Assembly (NCBI GenBank): GCA_017459865.1
Contig: JAFUCD010000029.1
Span: forward strand, 1-64,000
Reading direction: 5' to 3'
Length of the DNA stretch: 64,000 nucleotides
From: Oscillospiraceae bacterium
Lineage (GTDB): Bacteria > Bacillota_A > Clostridia > Oscillospirales > Oscillospiraceae
In this document: piece by piece, positions 33,381 through 40,973 of the stretch
Layout of the letters: each line of letters opens with the position of its first letter
Position numbering within the stretch: the stretch's first letter is position 1
Made by a program: the position numbers and the translations under genes
Notes under the pieces: model-generated
Databases searched by the model: none
What the model was told of the DNA's origin: nothing
What the model saw: the letters and a program-made list of their open reading frames with translations, nothing else

Positions 33381-33451
33381 GTTTATTGACAGCTGCTTCT
33401 CCTTCCTGCAGCGCGGGAGTCAGGATGTGAAGAAATGACGCAGCAACTGTT

Positions 33452-33799
33452 TTAGTCTCTCGGTACGGGCAGTCCGGCGAGTTCGAAATAGTGTTCGCCC
33501 CATTTGCAGAGCGCATCCACGATGGGCACCAGGGTACTGCCGAACTCCGTCAGCGAATACTCTGTCCGGGGCGGCACGACGGGATACAGCTCCCGGTGGA
33601 GCACACCGTCTTCCTCCAGCTCCTTCAGCTGCTTAGAAAGCATCCGGGGCGTGGCCTGCGGGATCGCCTTTTGGATCTCATTGTAGCGTTTGGTGCCGTC
33701 GATCAGCTCATAGACGATCTGAGCCTTGTATTTCCCGCCGACCACATCCATCGCAGCCTCCACGGGACAGTTGTAGGTCTTGATCTTCTCGATATTCAT
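33452..33799 (-). CDS. HxlR-family winged-helix regulator
   Basis: 115 residues with the HxlR signature: CPVEAAMDVVGGKYKAQIVYEL, RYNEIQKAIPQATPRMLSKQLKELEEDGV and the wing VVPPRTEYSLTEFG. The cysteine at residue 11 is the usual HxlR/YodB redox-sensing position, so it may sense quinones, aldehydes or diamide-like stress. Excellent taaggagg site. Divergent from the NTF2-like/nitroreductase/flavodoxin operon, which it probably represses. Confidence 0.9.
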   Translation of the reverse strand: MNIEKIKTYNCPVEAAMDVVGGKYKAQIVYELIDGTKRYNEIQKAIPQATPRMLSKQLKELEEDGVLHRELYPVVPPRTEYSLTEFGSTLVPIVDALCKWGEHYFELAGLPVPRD

Positions 33800-33814
33800 G
33801 GAGAATTCCTCCTT

Positions 33815-33881
33815 ACTATGCTTTTTGATAGTATGTCACAAAAAAGTGCGTTCTTGCTTTTTCGTTTGTATCGTCTATAAT
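33815..33881. promoter_or_regulatory. divergent control region between HxlR gene and redox operon
   Basis: Plus-strand promoter TTGCTT (33854-33859), 16-base spacer, TATAAT (33876-33881). An inverted repeat actat (33815-33819) / atagt (33828-33832) with an A/T-rich centre lies just before the HxlR gene and is a candidate HxlR operator. Confidence 0.6.
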
Positions 33882-33942
33882 TATAGGCATGAAAGGCGAA
33901 AAAGTCAATCACAAATTCAACATTGAAAAAGGAGAACCTATC

Positions 33943-34308
33943 ATGGAAAAGATCAAGGTTGCAGATTATGAAGCAGTTCTGGCGACGGTCGCCAAGTACA
34001 CGGACGCCTGCAAGGAGGGCAAGAGCGAGATCATGAAGCCCGCCTTCACCGACAACGCTCTGATGTACGGCTATCTGAACGGCGAATATTATCACGGCTC
34101 CATCGAGGCGCTGTACGGCGCCGTCGATGCCTTTGGCCCTGCGCCGGAGACCAAGACCAGAGTCGACGTCCTCGCCATCGAGGGCACCGCTGCGACGGTC
34201 CGCGTGACGCTGGAAGACTGGCACGGTCTGGCCTTCACCGACTTCCACAGCCTGATCAAGGAAGACGGAAGCTGGAAGATCCTTGCCAAGGTGTTCCACC
34301 AGTATTAA
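33943..34308 (+). CDS. NTF2-like (SnoaL/lumazine-binding type) small protein
   Basis: 121 residues. The cone-shaped NTF2-like fold is suggested by YEAVLATVAKYTDACKEGKS, MKPAFTDNALMYGY and the closing strands VRVTLEDWHGLAFTDFHSLI and GSWKILAKVFHQY. Members bind or isomerise small hydrophobic molecules; no specific activity can be read. ATG at 33943 with aaaaaggag. First gene of a four-gene plus-strand redox operon opposite the HxlR regulator. Confidence 0.82.
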   Translation: MEKIKVADYEAVLATVAKYTDACKEGKSEIMKPAFTDNALMYGYLNGEYYHGSIEALYGAVDAFGPAPETKTRVDVLAIEGTAATVRVTLEDWHGLAFTDFHSLIKEDGSWKILAKVFHQY

Positions 34309-34326
34309 GAAACGGAGGGCGAGCAG

Positions 34327-34845
34327 ATGGATTTCATGAAGCTTGCCGCAGAATGGTATTCGGTTCGCTCTTATTCTGCCCGCCCGGTCGAGCAGGAGAA
34401 GATCGATCAGATCCTGAAAGCGGCGCAGCTGGCGCCCACGGCGGTCAATTTCCAGCCGCAGATGATCTATGTCCTGAAAAGCGACGAGGCCATGGCGAAG
34501 ATCAACCGCGTCTGCCGATGCATCTACGGCGCGCCGCTGGTGTTCCTCGTATGCAGCGACGAGCGAAAGACTTGGAAAAGTCAGACGGAGCGGGACTACA
34601 GCTCCGGCGAGATGGACTGCAGCATCGTCTGCACGCACATGATGCTGGAGGCATGGGAGCAGGGCTTGGGCTCCGTGTGGGTGCGGCTCTTTGATGTCGA
34701 TGCCGTGGCAAAGGCCTTTGATCTGCCGCATTATATGAAGCCGATCTGCCTGCTGCCGGTGGGCTACGCCTCGGAAGACGCGGTCCCCTATGCCCCGTGG
34801 CACGACGTTTACAAGCCGATCGAAGAGATCAGCGCAATATTGTAA
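34327..34845 (+). CDS. nitroreductase-family flavoprotein
   Basis: 172 residues with the FMN-binding nitroreductase pattern: AEWYSVRSYSARPVEQEKID, QLAPTAVNFQPQMIYVL and the C-terminal LLPVGYASEDA. Reduces nitro-compounds, quinones or similar with NAD(P)H. cggagg site; 18 bases after the NTF2-like gene. Consistent with an HxlR-controlled electrophile response. Confidence 0.9.
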   Translation: MDFMKLAAEWYSVRSYSARPVEQEKIDQILKAAQLAPTAVNFQPQMIYVLKSDEAMAKINRVCRCIYGAPLVFLVCSDERKTWKSQTERDYSSGEMDCSIVCTHMMLEAWEQGLGSVWVRLFDVDAVAKAFDLPHYMKPICLLPVGYASEDAVPYAPWHDVYKPIEEISAIL

Positions 34846-34862
34846 AAAAGGAGATTCCCTCT

Positions 34863-35411
34863 ATGGCTAAGAAAATCATCATTCTCAACGGCAGTCCCCG
34901 CAAAAACGGGAACACCTCTGCCCTGACCGCAGAATTCAAGCGCGGCGCGGAGGAAGCCGGAAACACCGTCACGGAATTTCATCTCAACAGCATGAAGATC
35001 CACGGCTGCCTCGGCTGCTGGCACGGCGGCAAGGACGCCGAATGTCCCTGCGTCCAGAAGGACGAAATGGCGCAGATCTATCCTGTGTACCGGGAGGCGG
35101 ACGTCGTGGTGCTGGCCTCGCCGCTGTTCTACTGGTTCATCTCCGGCCAACTCAAGACCGCCTTTGACCGGCTCTTCGCCGCGGCGGAGTGTGATCCCAA
35201 CTACCGCAATCCCGTGAAGGAAAGCGTTCTGATCATGGCGGCCGAGGGTGCGGGCTTTGAAGAGAGCGAGCATTGGTACGACCATCTGGAAAAACACATC
35301 GGCTGGAAGAGCCTCGGCAAGGTGCTCTGCGGCTGGGTGACCCAGCCGGGAGACATCCAGGGAAAGCCGGAGCTGCAGCAGGCCTATGAGCTGGGCCGCT
35401 CCATTCGATAA
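34863..35411 (+). CDS. flavodoxin-fold NAD(P)H-dependent FMN reductase
   Basis: 182 residues. The FMN phosphate loop is ILNGSPRKNGNTSALTAEF; CLGCWHGGKDAECPCVQKDEM is the cysteine-rich insertion of Clostridia iron-sulfur flavoproteins, and PLFYWFISGQLKTAFDRLF the second flavin loop. ATG at 34863 has aaaggag; upstream in-frame codons overlap the nitroreductase. Likely redox partner or detoxifying reductase in the HxlR-linked operon. Confidence 0.88.
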   Translation: MAKKIIILNGSPRKNGNTSALTAEFKRGAEEAGNTVTEFHLNSMKIHGCLGCWHGGKDAECPCVQKDEMAQIYPVYREADVVVLASPLFYWFISGQLKTAFDRLFAAAECDPNYRNPVKESVLIMAAEGAGFEESEHWYDHLEKHIGWKSLGKVLCGWVTQPGDIQGKPELQQAYELGRSIR

Positions 35412-35426
35412 CGGGAGGAATCTGAA

Positions 35427-35969
35427 ATGAAGAAGATCGTCGTGATCACAGGCAGTCCCCGCAAACAGGGAAACAGCTTTGCCATGACTGATTCGTTCGT
35501 CAAGGCCGCAGAGGCAAAGGGACATACGGTAACGCGGTTTGATACCTCGTTTATGAACATTGGCTTCTGCCATGACTGTGAGACCTGCTTCAAGACCGGA
35601 AAAGCATGTTCCTTTGACGATGATTTCAATAAAATGGCGCCGTACATTCTGGAGGCGGATGCCATCGTCTTCTCCATGCCGGTCTATTGGTACTCCATCC
35701 CCGCACAGATCAAGAGCGTGATCGACAAGCTGTTTGCATTCGTTGTCGGCGGCAAGGACATCGCGGGCAAGGAATGCGCTCTGATCACCTGCTGCGAGGA
35801 GAGCGATATGACCGTTATGGACGGCGTGCGCATCCCCATCGAGCGCAGCGCCGCATTGATCCAGTGGAAGATGGTTGGCGAAGTCCTTGTCCCCGGCGTG
35901 CTGGAGGCAGGCACGATCAACAACACCGATGGCTGCAAGCAGGCTGCGGCGCTTGCGGAAAAGTTCTGA
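35427..35969 (+). CDS. flavodoxin-fold NAD(P)H-dependent oxidoreductase
   Basis: 180 residues, paralogous in plan to the preceding protein: VITGSPRKQGNSFAMTDSF flavin loop, FCHDCETCFKTGKACSFDDD cysteine cluster, MPVYWYSIPAQIKSVIDKLF. gggagg site; 15 bases after the previous stop. Last gene of the operon, ended by the terminator at 35994-36045. Confidence 0.88.
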   Translation: MKKIVVITGSPRKQGNSFAMTDSFVKAAEAKGHTVTRFDTSFMNIGFCHDCETCFKTGKACSFDDDFNKMAPYILEADAIVFSMPVYWYSIPAQIKSVIDKLFAFVVGGKDIAGKECALITCCEESDMTVMDGVRIPIERSAALIQWKMVGEVLVPGVLEAGTINNTDGCKQAAALAEKF

Positions 35970-35993
35970 GCTGATTCATTTTCTCTGTGAACA

Positions 35994-36045
35994 AAAACAC
36001 CTGTACCATGCACGGAACGCCCGATGCCGGTACAGGTGTTTTTCT
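35994..36045 (+). terminator. intrinsic terminator after the flavodoxin pair
   Basis: Arms aaaacacctgtacc (35994-36007) and ggtacaggtgtttt (36029-36042) are perfectly complementary over 14 bases and run into a T-tract. Confidence 0.92.
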
Positions 36046-36098
36046 ATAGATCTATTTTGGGAGGCTGGTCTAAAATAATAAATCCACGTATTTATGTC

Positions 36099-36127
36099 TT
36101 GCAATCTGCATAACATCGTATTACAAT
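36099..36127 (+). promoter_or_regulatory. promoter of the RelB/RelE-type toxin-antitoxin pair
   Basis: TTGCAA (36099-36104), 17-base spacer, TACAAT (36122-36127), with the antitoxin ATG 23 bases further on. Confidence 0.75.
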
Positions 36128-36149
36128 ATTCTCGGAAGGTGGTGTTACT

Positions 36150-36446
36150 ATGAAAGACGCAACCGTCAGTGCCCGTGTTGAATATGATGTAAAAACCGAG
36201 GCTGAGGATATCCTTCAGAAGCTTGGCGTACCCGTCTCTGTTGTCATTAACTCCTTGTACAGGCAGATTATCTACCGTCGCGGTATCCCATTCTCGCTGG
36301 TTGTTCCTGCCGAGCCGAAAACGCTGGAGAGCATGACGAAGGCGGAAATGGATGCGAAGCTGCAACACAGCTATGAACAGTCTCTGAATGGTGAAGGTCG
36401 TCCATTTGAAGCAGTATTTGATGACCTTGAAAGAGGTCTCGATTGA
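36150..36446 (+). CDS. RelB/DinJ-family antitoxin
   Basis: 98 residues. The N-terminal ribbon-helix-helix (KDATVSARVEYDVKTEAEDI, LGVPVSVVINSLYRQIIYRRGIPF) is the RelB/DinJ DNA-binding pattern. The C-terminal 50 residues are an acidic, extended toxin-binding tail. ggaaggtgg site. The stop codon overlaps the toxin start by one base, typical of type II pairs. Expected to repress its own promoter and neutralise the toxin. Confidence 0.9.
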   Translation: MKDATVSARVEYDVKTEAEDILQKLGVPVSVVINSLYRQIIYRRGIPFSLVVPAEPKTLESMTKAEMDAKLQHSYEQSLNGEGRPFEAVFDDLERGLD

Positions 36447-36778
36447 TGGACCACTACAAAATCATTATTACTCCTGATGCTGAAAACGACCTGGCTGAGC
36501 TGATAAACTATATATCAGACGTGCTTCTGGCACGGGATACAGCAAGAAGTTACATCCGGACGATCCGAGAAGCGATCTCAATACTGAATGAAATGCCCGC
36601 AAGATATAAAGCGGTCGACAATGAGCCCTGGCATTCAAGAGGAATCCGACGAATCATTGCAAAAAACTTCTATGTATATTACCGCATTGATGAGGAACAC
36701 AGACGTGTTTTTATTCTGAATATTATCTATGCCAGACGCGATCAGCTGCGAGCTCTGGAGCAAATGAATTCGAACTAA
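36446..36778 (+). CDS. RelE/ParE-family toxin
   Basis: 110 residues of the RelE/ParE fold: IIITPDAENDLAELINYISD, helix SYIRTIREAISILNEMPARY and C-terminal YYRIDEEHRRVFILNIIYAR. The ending IIYARRDQ is common to both mRNA interferase and ParE-like members, so the target (ribosome-bound mRNA or gyrase) is undecided. The ATG at 36446 overlaps the antitoxin stop. Followed by the hairpin at 36796-36837. Confidence 0.88.
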   Translation: MDHYKIIITPDAENDLAELINYISDVLLARDTARSYIRTIREAISILNEMPARYKAVDNEPWHSRGIRRIIAKNFYVYYRIDEEHRRVFILNIIYARRDQLRALEQMNSN

Positions 36779-36795
36779 ACAACATTCCTGATAAA

Positions 36796-36837
36796 CATGG
36801 CAAGGACCGGAGTCAGTTGGCTCCGGTCCTTGCCATG
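36796..36837. terminator. 17-bp perfect hairpin after the toxin gene
   Basis: Arms 36796-36812 (catggcaaggaccggag) and 36821-36837 are fully complementary with an 8-base loop. T-tracts are short on both sides (tttatc on the minus side). It separates the convergent toxin and QueG-like genes. Confidence 0.75.
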
Positions 36838-36922
36838 CTAAGTGATACGATCGTCTATCATTTCAATATTAGAGCATTTCCTGGTCCCAAATGCCCCGGA
36901 TCATACAGCCGCCAAATGCCAG

Positions 36923-37777
36923 CTACCTCCGGTTGCTTGACAGCGGGATCCGCGTCTCACAGGGGACCTTCGTTTGGCACAGACCGCACCCGTAACGGGG
37001 TTTGAGGATCGCACCGGAGATCTTTACCGACCACAGCGCGCACTTCATGTGGTTTTTCCCGCGCTTTAAGTCGATGGCATGGATGGGACAGCGGCGAACA
37101 CAGGCTCCGCATCTGATGCAGTTGTCGTAGATACCAATATAAGGGCGCGCATCCGCGGGGATCGGCTCGGAAATGAGGATACTGCCGAAACGTCCGCACA
37201 TGCCTTTCTCCGTGATCATGCCCTTGGACAGACCAAAAGTGCCGAGACCGCATACGTAAGCAGCGTGACGTTCCGACCAGCGGCTGCCAAAGCTGTTTCT
37301 CTGTATTTCCGGATAGCCCTCGATCCCCTTCCCGACGGCCAACTGCTGCCACCGGGGATCACCGGAGGGAACGCAGGTATGAAATCCCTGCTGCTGAAAC
37401 CATGCGGCGATCGCAGCCATATAGGCGTTGATATAACTCTGACCCTCGATTCGGGCATAGGCCCACAGATCTGACGCCCTCCATTTGGCACTGCGATTGC
37501 TTTCCCGCACCGCTTTGCTCATGGGGAAAAAGAAGGATACCACAGTTTGCGCATCCGGAAGCCACTCCGCCGGACTCATGTGCCAAGGCCCGATCACCTC
37601 GGGTTTTTTATATTCCTCGAAGAGCGGATCATCCGCTGCGCCAACGCCAATGATCGGCATATCATACATCGGTGTTCCGATGTATTCCTTTTTGATATCC
37701 ATTTCCGCACTGAGGAGATTCCCCGGAAGACCTTCAAAGAGCGCCTCGGCGTATCGACGAATGTCCTGTTTTTCCAT
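36923..37777 (-). CDS. QueG-like 4Fe-4S protein (COG1600 type)
   Basis: 284 residues. The C-terminal CIRCGACVRRCPIHAIDL and CGLCQTKVPCETRIPL give two 4Fe-4S sites, and ERHAAYVCGLGTFGLSKGMIT with FGSILISEPI is the epoxyqueuosine-reductase-like core. It lacks the C-terminal HEAT-like repeats of QueG and is shorter than the usual 370-380 residues, so a related corrinoid-binding reductase is as likely as true QueG. Start at 37777 chosen because the family's conserved N-terminus begins there; the ribosome site is weak. Confidence 0.75.
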   Translation of the reverse strand: MEKQDIRRYAEALFEGLPGNLLSAEMDIKKEYIGTPMYDMPIIGVGAADDPLFEEYKKPEVIGPWHMSPAEWLPDAQTVVSFFFPMSKAVRESNRSAKWRASDLWAYARIEGQSYINAYMAAIAAWFQQQGFHTCVPSGDPRWQQLAVGKGIEGYPEIQRNSFGSRWSERHAAYVCGLGTFGLSKGMITEKGMCGRFGSILISEPIPADARPYIGIYDNCIRCGACVRRCPIHAIDLKRGKNHMKCALWSVKISGAILKPRYGCGLCQTKVPCETRIPLSSNRR

Positions 37778-37943
37778 TTCGATCACCGTCTTTTCTGAAC
37801 ATTGCAAATGAATTATGTACGAAGCGACAAATAAGCACATAAATCAACAAAGTTATTATACATGATGATTTTGCAATAGAAAAGACCGATTTTGATAAAA
37901 TCAACAAATCGTTTGATGATCAGTCAAAATCTCATGTCGATCT

Positions 37944-39077
37944 CTAGACACCACTCCGATTTTGGGTCTGCGTTGTATGATCGAACCGTACGTATTTTGC
38001 TTCCCAAATCGGATCTGTATCATCCGGATGCTTTTTCATTTGGCAGTCATTGAACAGATCGTCGGCCAGCTCTGTCAACACATCCTTCAGCTCCAGATGG
38101 TCGATGTATTTCTGTGGGATCGAAGCAAGCCCAAGCGCCGCGCCCATGATGTTGCCGGTGATCGCGCCGGTGGAATCGCTGTCGCCGCTGTGATTTACCG
38201 CGGCAACGATTGCATCCTCAAAGCTGTCCGCGTGCTTCAACGCACAATAGACCGCGATGGCCAGCGCCTCATCGCCGACCCAGCCTTGTCCGAGCTTGCG
38301 GATCGCGTCAAGATCATCCAGCTCGGACTCGGAAAGGGCGACCGCCCGCCGGAGCAGCGTGAGGAAATCATTCAGATGCTTTGTATCCGGAAAGACCTCC
38401 GGGAGCGCAGACATAGCGTCCTGCACGGCTGTGATGATCGGCTCGCCTTCGTGCTCGATCAGATAGCGGATGATGTGTACGAGCGCCGCAGCCGGCAGCC
38501 ATCCGAGGGGATGCCCGTGCGTAATGGCAGCTGCCTCCGCACCGATGCGATCAGACCGCTGCATCGGCATTTGTTTCTCCGCAAAATATAGACCGATCGG
38601 CGCCACACGCATCACGCCGCCGCAGCCCTTGCTGTGATTGATCGGGTTTTCGATCGTCGCCTCCATACCGCTCGACAGCGCAGACAGGCAGGTGTTGCCC
38701 GGCGCGCGGCGGCTGAACAGCTCCGGAACGTTGACGAGCCAGGAGGAACGATGTCCCTCCGGCAGCGGGAAGCGCTCCGTCTGTGTGCGGTACCAATCCA
38801 GATAGCTCAGGCGGATGCAATGCTCGTACGACTCTTCGGATCCACGCAGCATGCCACGTGTCGCGCACAGCAGAAGTCCCGTTGCAGTAAACATGGTCAT
38901 CTGCGTGTCGTCGGAGATTTGAGCAACGCCGTTATACAGCTCGTATTCCGTGATGCCGCGCTCACCGTATCTCCGGAAAATCTCGCGCTCTTTTGTAAAC
39001 TCCACTGCATAACCGAGGGCGTCACCCACAGCACCGCCGATCAGACAGCCGCGAAACTCGCTTTGTTTCATCTTCAT
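37944..39077 (-). CDS. ADP-ribosylglycohydrolase family protein
   Basis: 377 residues. RGCLIGGAVGDALGYAVEFT, AQISDDTQMTMFTATGLLL and VNHSGDSDSTGAITGNIMGA are the metal-binding Asp motifs of DraG/ARH enzymes, which remove ADP-ribose from proteins or small molecules. No ADP-ribosyltransferase is nearby. The ATG at 39077 has ggaagga and overlaps the stop of the upstream hydrolase by one base (TGATG); the open frame continues upstream without a start signal. Confidence 0.88.
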   Translation of the reverse strand: MKMKQSEFRGCLIGGAVGDALGYAVEFTKEREIFRRYGERGITEYELYNGVAQISDDTQMTMFTATGLLLCATRGMLRGSEESYEHCIRLSYLDWYRTQTERFPLPEGHRSSWLVNVPELFSRRAPGNTCLSALSSGMEATIENPINHSKGCGGVMRVAPIGLYFAEKQMPMQRSDRIGAEAAAITHGHPLGWLPAAALVHIIRYLIEHEGEPIITAVQDAMSALPEVFPDTKHLNDFLTLLRRAVALSESELDDLDAIRKLGQGWVGDEALAIAVYCALKHADSFEDAIVAAVNHSGDSDSTGAITGNIMGAALGLASIPQKYIDHLELKDVLTELADDLFNDCQMKKHPDDTDPIWEAKYVRFDHTTQTQNRSGV

Positions 39078-39856
39078 CAGATCCTTCCCCCGTTGTTCTG
39101 TGACTTCTCTTCCAAAAATCGTATGATCTGTTCTGTCGCAAACTGTACGGTTGTCGGCTGCAGGAACAGATGTCTTCCGCCCTCGATCTCGATCATCTCG
39201 GCGTTTGGGTATTCCTTGGCTGCTTTGCGGGAATAACAGACGTCCACCATGCCGTCCGCTGTCCCGTGGAGCAGGAGCACCGGGCGCGAGTAGGTGCGGA
39301 TCTCCGCCCACGGATCCAGCGATCGGGCGTCGGCCACGTAGCGTGCTCCCAGATGGACATAGCCCATCACCGTGAACCGCTCCGGGATATGCTCCGGGTC
39401 GATCCTGCTGCCGAGCATGCTGCCGCGCCGCGCGTCGTCTGGGATGCTCAGCGCCGGATAGACGAGGAAAACTGACTCCACCTCGTCGGCACGCTCCGCA
39501 GCCAAAAGCGCGGTGACAAGACCGCCCTGAGAGCATCCGCCCAGGATGACGCGTTGGCACCGCTCGCGCGCTTTGACCTCATCGAGCACAAGCGACAGAT
39601 CCTCCTTTTCCGTCAGGACGCTCATGTCACGGCTGCTTCTGCCCCGGCTGATGCCGGAGCCGGAGCCGCTGAAGTCAAAGACATAGACGCTGAATCCTGC
39701 CGCGCAGAGCGGTCGGGCGTACCGCGCGGCAGAAAGCATATTCAGCCCGAACTCATGGCTGAGGATGACCGGCGAACCGAGGCGTCTCTCCGGGATATAA
39801 TGTTTTCCCTTGATGGTGAGACCATCCTGTTGGATTTCAAATCGTTCTGTTTTCAT
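39077..39856 (-). CDS. alpha/beta hydrolase
   Basis: 259 residues. The nucleophile elbow is ILGGCSQGGLVTALL (Gly-x-Ser-x-Gly), VILSHEFGLNM the oxyanion region, LLLHGTADGMVDVCYSRKAA supplies the acid Asp and EGGRHLFLQP the His. Related to dienelactone hydrolase/acyl-ester hydrolases; the substrate is unknown. No signal peptide. Start at 39856 is the most likely, but the ribosome site is poor. Translationally coupled to the ADP-ribosylglycohydrolase. Confidence 0.82.
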   Translation of the reverse strand: MKTERFEIQQDGLTIKGKHYIPERRLGSPVILSHEFGLNMLSAARYARPLCAAGFSVYVFDFSGSGSGISRGRSSRDMSVLTEKEDLSLVLDEVKARERCQRVILGGCSQGGLVTALLAAERADEVESVFLVYPALSIPDDARRGSMLGSRIDPEHIPERFTVMGYVHLGARYVADARSLDPWAEIRTYSRPVLLLHGTADGMVDVCYSRKAAKEYPNAEMIEIEGGRHLFLQPTTVQFATEQIIRFLEEKSQNNGGRI

Positions 39857-39935
39857 GACTTCATCATACAAAAACTAAACCGATTATTCAACTGTATTTT
39901 TTTATTCCATAAAGCGCGAATCACGTAAAAAACGC

Positions 39936-39964
39936 GTGACAAGACGCGCAAAAGACGCTATAAT
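39936..39964 (+). promoter_or_regulatory. promoter of the cobalamin operon
   Basis: GTGACA (39936-39941), 17-base spacer, TATAAT (39959-39964). The predicted start near 39971 is 13 bases before the riboswitch P1 stem. Confidence 0.82.
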
Positions 39965-39983
39965 GTTGACAATTCTATATCGA

Positions 39984-40095
39984 TGCTTTTCTCTGCCTGC
40001 GGAATGCAGCACATGGAATCGGGTGAAAGTCCCGGCGAGTCGGTCACTGTGAAGCTTCCATTGAGAAGATCAGTCAGATACATGAGAGAAAAGCA
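39984..40095 (+). promoter_or_regulatory. cobalamin riboswitch
   Basis: An 11-bp perfect P1 stem (39984-39994 with 40085-40095) encloses the conserved core: ggaatcgggtgaaagtccc, ggcgagtcggtcactgtgaa (B12 box; cactgt intact) and the late agtcagatac. These are the hallmarks of the cobalamin riboswitch. It lies 110 bases before the first cob gene, so adenosyl- or other cobalamin would repress the whole operon. Confidence 0.93.
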
Positions 40096-40130
40096 GTGGT
40101 CCTGCCGGAACCGGGATACACGTTTTTTCA

Positions 40131-40153
40131 GGCGCAGTCTCTGCGCCCGTTTT
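40131..40153 (+). terminator. expression-platform terminator of the cobalamin riboswitch
   Basis: ggcgcag (40131-40137), loop tct, ctgcgcc (40141-40147), then cgtttt: a 7-bp GC-rich stem with short T-tract 36 bases after the aptamer and 53 bases before cobM. Confidence 0.75.
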
Positions 40154-40205
40154 GGCGTGCCCTTTTTCGGAGGGTACGTCAATTTTTTATTCCGGGAGAA
40201 TGGTT

Positions 40206-40967
40206 ATGGTTCATTTTGTAGGCGCGGGGCCCGGTGCCCCGGATCTGATCACACTGCGCGGTGCAAAGCTTCTGGAGCAGGCGGACGTTGTGATTTATGC
40301 CGGGAGTCTGGTAAATCCGGAGCTTCTCCGGCAGTGTCGTCCGAGTTGCCGGATCTACAACAGCGCAGAGCTCACACTGGAGGAAGTCCTGCAGATCATC
40401 GCGGACTCCGACGCGCAGTCGCAGCAGCTTGTGCGTCTGCACACGGGCGATCCCAGCGTTTACGGCGCGATCCGGGAGCAGATGGACGCGCTGGATCGGA
40501 TGGGTATCCCCTACGACGTCACGCCGGGCGTGTCCAGCTTTTGTGGCGCGGCGGCGGCGGTCCCGGCGGAATACACGCTCCCCGGCGTCAGCCAAACCGT
40601 GATCCTGACGCGGATGGAGGGGCGCACAGCTGTACCGGAGCGGGAAAAGCTCGCCGCGCTGGCTGAGCACGGAGCTTCCATGGCGATTTTTCTTTCAGCA
40701 GGAATGCTGGACGGTGTGCAGGCGGAGCTTTTGAAAGGCGCCTATACGCCCCAGACGCCCGCCGCCATCGTGTACAAGGCGACCTGGCCGGAGGAGCGGG
40801 TGTATCGTTGCTCGGTCGGCAGTCTTGCCGAGACCGGTCGGCAGCATGGTGTAAAAAAAACGGCGCTGGTGCTGGTAGGCGATTTTCTTTCCGGCGAATA
40901 TGACCGAAGCCGCCTGTATGCGCCGGAGTTCACCACGGCGTATCGCAAGGGAACCGAACAGGAGTGA
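40206..40967 (+). CDS. cobM: cobalt-precorrin-4 C11-methyltransferase (CobM/CbiF)
   Basis: 253 residues. VHFVGAGPGAPDLITLRGAK is the SAM-binding N-terminus of corrin methylases, and TGDPSVYGAIREQMDAL with VTPGVSSFCGAAAAV fits CobM/CbiF specifically. It methylates C11 of cobalt-precorrin-4. ATG at 40206 selected because gggaga lies 8 bases upstream; an ATG two codons earlier is too close. First gene behind the riboswitch. Confidence 0.95.
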   Translation: MVHFVGAGPGAPDLITLRGAKLLEQADVVIYAGSLVNPELLRQCRPSCRIYNSAELTLEEVLQIIADSDAQSQQLVRLHTGDPSVYGAIREQMDALDRMGIPYDVTPGVSSFCGAAAAVPAEYTLPGVSQTVILTRMEGRTAVPEREKLAALAEHGASMAIFLSAGMLDGVQAELLKGAYTPQTPAAIVYKATWPEERVYRCSVGSLAETGRQHGVKKTALVLVGDFLSGEYDRSRLYAPEFTTAYRKGTEQE

Positions 40968-40973
40968 TCCTTC

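Noticed and set aside
36923..37777. Firm call of the Fe-S protein as epoxyqueuosine reductase QueG
   Set aside because: Cysteine motifs match, but length is about 90 residues short of QueG and the C-terminal repeats are missing; left as QueG-like.
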